A stretch of 64,000 nt of DNA from Aquimarina megaterium XH134 (GTDB taxonomy: Bacteria; Bacteroidota; Bacteroidia; Flavobacteriales; Flavobacteriaceae), in the NCBI RefSeq assembly GCF_000520975.1, contig NZ_JACB01000013.1:1-64000 (forward strand). The letters run 5' to 3'. Both the position numbers and the translations under genes were made by a program. Position 1 is the first letter of the stretch. Each line of letters opens with the position of its first letter. Below are positions 61,944-64,000 of this stretch, piece after piece. Under the pieces are notes generated by a model. That model saw nothing but the letters and a program-made list of their open reading frames with translations. It was not told the origin of the DNA and made no database searches.

Positions 61944-63155
61944 TTATTGTTTTCTTTCTAACAATGCCATATAAAACCCGTCATATCCGGATTGATGCGA
62001 AAGTACTTTCTTATCTTTGATTAAAGTGAAATCATTTCCTGTTTCTTTAGAAAGGAAATTCTTTACCTGATCCTGATTTTCTGACGGTAGAATAGAACAG
62101 GTTGCGTATACTAATTTCCCTCCGGGTTTTACCATTTTAGAATAATTCTCAAGTATTTCGGCTTGTGTATGTCTGATTTTATCTAAAAACTCTGGTTGTA
62201 ATTTCCATTTAGCATCGGGATTTCGTCGCAATACTCCCAAACCACTACAAGGAGCATCGATAAGAACACGATCTGCTTTACCATGTAATTTTTTGATGTC
62301 TTTTGTGCTTTCAATAACTCGGGTTTCGATATTGTGTGCACCATCTCTACGTGCTCTTCTTTTAAGCTCTTTAAGCTTGTTGCCATAAATATCCATAGCA
62401 ATAACCTGTCCTTTATTTTGCATTAATGCTGCTAAATGAAGGCTTTTACCACCTGCACCTGCACAGGTATCTACAACACGTTGCCCTGGCTGTACTTCTA
62501 GAAAATCGGCTACCAATTGAGAAGAAGCATCTTGTACTTCAAATAATCCATTTTTGAATGCTTCTGTGGTAAAGACATTCGTTCTTTCGGTAAGCCTAAG
62601 TGCGTTTGGATACCCTTTAATAAATTCGGTATCGATCTTTTCGTCTTCTAGTAGACTTCTAAGTTTTTCTCTTGATGTTTTTAAAGTATTTGCACGAAGA
62701 ATTACGGGGGCCTGCTCATTAAGTGCACTAATTTCTTTATCCCACAATTTACCCAATTCCTGTTCTCCTAATTGATCCATCCAATCGGGAATAGATTCTT
62801 TAAATTTTCTTATTTTACTTAATTCATCAAAACGCCCTTTGATACGACGAGTAGGTGTAGGAGCAATTTGTTTCCAATCGGGTAAAGAAATCCCTCTTAG
62901 CGTAGCCCATACAGCAAAAACTCTCCATAAGTTTTCTCGTGAGAAAGGCTCTTTTACTTCAGCTATTTCGATATATAGGCGTTTCCATCGTACAATTTCA
63001 TATACGGTCTCTGCAATAAAACTACGATCACGTGACCCCCATCTTTTGTCTCGTTTCAGTAATTTCTGAACCACTTTATCTGCATAGCTTCCTTCATTAA
63101 ATATTTCGTGTAATCCATCTATAACAGCAAAGACAAGATTTCTATGTAAACGCAT
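61944..63155 (-). CDS. RsmB/NOL1/NOP2-type rRNA m5C methyltransferase
   Basis: 403 residues from the ATG at 63155; a longer start at 63179 adds eight residues that overlap the promoter element. An N-terminal NusB-like/RNA-binding domain (about 1-150) precedes the SAM-binding domain: VVDTCAGAGGKSLHLA, DAPCSGLGVLRRNPDAKW (one catalytic Cys) and LVYATCSILPSEN (second Cys). It methylates a cytosine in 16S rRNA or another RNA; the target position cannot be told from sequence. Confidence 0.93.
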   Translation of the reverse strand: MRLHRNLVFAVIDGLHEIFNEGSYADKVVQKLLKRDKRWGSRDRSFIAETVYEIVRWKRLYIEIAEVKEPFSRENLWRVFAVWATLRGISLPDWKQIAPTPTRRIKGRFDELSKIRKFKESIPDWMDQLGEQELGKLWDKEISALNEQAPVILRANTLKTSREKLRSLLEDEKIDTEFIKGYPNALRLTERTNVFTTEAFKNGLFEVQDASSQLVADFLEVQPGQRVVDTCAGAGGKSLHLAALMQNKGQVIAMDIYGNKLKELKRRARRDGAHNIETRVIESTKDIKKLHGKADRVLIDAPCSGLGVLRRNPDAKWKLQPEFLDKIRHTQAEILENYSKMVKPGGKLVYATCSILPSENQDQVKNFLSKETGNDFTLIKDKKVLSHQSGYDGFYMALLERKQ

Positions 63156-63176
63156 TGTATTATTTTTTAAGGTGTG

Positions 63177-63184
63177 CAAAGGTA
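63177..63184 (-). promoter_or_regulatory. -7 element TACCTTTG for the methyltransferase gene
   Basis: TAnnTTTG on the minus strand, 22 bases before the chosen ATG at 63155. It forms a compact divergent promoter region with the plus-strand element at 63207-63214. Confidence 0.5.
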
Positions 63185-63206
63185 GACCTTTGTGATCAAA
63201 TACTAT

Positions 63207-63214
63207 TATATTTG
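63207..63214 (+). promoter_or_regulatory. -7 element TATATTTG for the propeller lipoprotein gene
   Basis: Exact TAnnTTTG match 26 bases before the ATG at 63240, with TTTG at 63189-63192 as a closely spaced -33 candidate. Confidence 0.5.
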
Positions 63215-63239
63215 ACTATAATTATTGATATCAGAACCT

Positions 63240-64000
63240 ATGAAACTAATCTATGCCTTATTATTTGTTTTGACTTTTGTTTTTTGCACTACAGAAGAGA
63301 AAGTGGTTACTCATCATTTTTCTAAAGTTGAAATAGAAACTATTTTAAAAGATTCTATAAGTATACGAGCCTTAGATATATATAACGATACTTTGATTGG
63401 TTTTGGTTATAATAAAGGCTACGGTTTTATAAATCTTGCTACAGAAAAGAGGGCTATTATCGAGTTTTCGGAGGTTGATACTATAGAAAAAAAGAAAAAC
63501 TGGATTGCAGAACAACGTGCGGTTGCTTTTACCGATAAGTCGTTTTTTAGTCTCGGAGTAAGTTCCCCTGCACGGTTAAGAAAAATAGATAGAAAGAGTA
63601 AAGAGGAAAAAATAGTATATACCGAAATGCACGAAAAGGCGTTCTATGATGCAATTGCGTTTTGGAATGTTAACGAAGGAATTGCAATGGGAGATCCTAC
63701 AGATACGTGTTTGTCTATACTTATTACAAGAGATGGAGGAGACACCTGGAAAAAGATTTCTTGTGAAGACCTACCCAAAACTTTTGATGGAGAAGCAGCA
63801 TTTGCCGCAAGTAATGGAAACATTGCAATTATAGGCGATAAAACATGGATAGCTACAGGAGGAATGAAGTCGAGGGTGTTTTTCTCTCCTGATAAAGGAA
63901 AAACATGGGAAGTTTATGATACTCCTATCATTCAAGGAAAAGAAACTACAGGAGCGTATTCTATTGATTTTTATGACGAGAATAACGGTGTTATTTATGG
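63240..64000 (+). CDS. Beta-propeller (YCF48/BNR-like) lipoprotein, 3' end outside window
   Basis: 253 complete codons are visible and the frame is open at the window edge. Lipoprotein signal ending FVFC (Cys16). BNR/Asp-box-like turns are visible: LITRDGGDTWKKI and FFSPDKGKTWEVY, with MGDPTDT and the start of another blade (DFYDENNGVIYG). This matches the sialidase-like or photosystem-assembly-like (YCF48) propellers common in Bacteroidota, often labelled oxidoreductase without experimental proof. Divergent from the methyltransferase gene. Confidence 0.8.
   Translation, partial: MKLIYALLFVLTFVFCTTEEKVVTHHFSKVEIETILKDSISIRALDIYNDTLIGFGYNKGYGFINLATEKRAIIEFSEVDTIEKKKNWIAEQRAVAFTDKSFFSLGVSSPARLRKIDRKSKEEKIVYTEMHEKAFYDAIAFWNVNEGIAMGDPTDTCLSILITRDGGDTWKKISCEDLPKTFDGEAAFAASNGNIAIIGDKTWIATGGMKSRVFFSPDKGKTWEVYDTPIIQGKETTGAYSIDFYDENNGVIY

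Noticed and set aside
1..64000. CRISPR arrays, rRNA, tRNA, phage or full insertion sequence
   Set aside because: No regularly spaced repeats, cloverleaf genes, transposase or phage structural genes were seen by eye; small RNAs could still be missed.

Overview
The window is low-GC chromosomal DNA from a marine-type member of the Bacteroidota, most likely Flavobacteriaceae (an Aquimarina-like genome is a guess from gene content). Supporting signs are the SusC/SusD pair with FecR and an ECF sigma factor, a type IX secretion (T9SS) C-terminal sorting domain, many short SCxxx lipoprotein signals, few Shine-Dalgarno sites, -7 elements of the TAnnTTTG type, a long single-chain PurL, and a GG-leader peptide precursor of the Bacteroidota type. 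No rRNA, tRNA, CRISPR array, prophage or complete insertion sequence was seen.

Layout. 0-1.7 kb: two tandem paralogous lipoproteins with near-identical upstream DNA; a third, shortened relative lies at 48.5 kb. 1.7-6.4 kb: a tightly packed minus-strand operon (M28 peptidase with a ClpP-like N-terminal domain, threonine/serine dehydratase family, ornithine cyclodeaminase family, class I/II aminotransferase) preceded by what looks like a leader-peptide attenuator. 6.5-21.8 kb: minus-strand accessory genes, including a START-like lipoprotein with an AraC regulator, an agmatinase-like/PanE-like pair, a membrane metalloprotease-like protein, a CBM9/beta-lactamase fusion, two neighbouring DJ-1/PfpI proteins, and an overlapping hydrolase/ECF sigma/membrane protein trio. 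22-24.6 kb: a large T9SS-secreted protein of uncertain enzyme type. 25.4 kb: a 57-codon orphan RiPP (lanthipeptide-like) precursor. 25.8-33 kb: TauE/SafE permease and exported peptidases and hydrolases, with three copies of one SnoaL-like domain spread over two adjacent genes. 33-42.7 kb: a SusC/SusD uptake locus with a zinc metallohydrolase lipoprotein and a DUF4302 lipoprotein, controlled by FecR and a divergent ECF sigma gene whose 5' end looks abnormal. 42.8-48.3 kb: MFS/CBM9 pair, metallo-beta-lactamase-fold lipoprotein, and an OsmC/ACT/DinB/ArsR plus-strand operon with palindromic operators. 48.8-57.2 kb: a fatty-acid beta-oxidation block (MarR, FadB, FadA, acyl-CoA dehydrogenase, and acyl-CoA ligase as a separate unit). 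A matching TATGCGYGCATA palindrome lies in front of both transcription units, and a four-helix-bundle gene broken by a stop codon is inserted between fadB and fadA. 57.5-64 kb: purL with a translationally coupled cysteine hydrolase, an rRNA m5C methyltransferase, and the start of a beta-propeller lipoprotein cut by the window edge.

The most notable items are the orphan RiPP precursor, the attenuator-controlled dehydratase/imine-reductase-type operon, the two-site MarR beta-oxidation regulon, the interrupted four-helix-bundle insertion with inverted flanking repeats, and two regulatory genes (GlxA-like and ECF sigma) whose conserved N-termini begin upstream of any ATG. All functions are read from motifs and general family knowledge; no database search was run.
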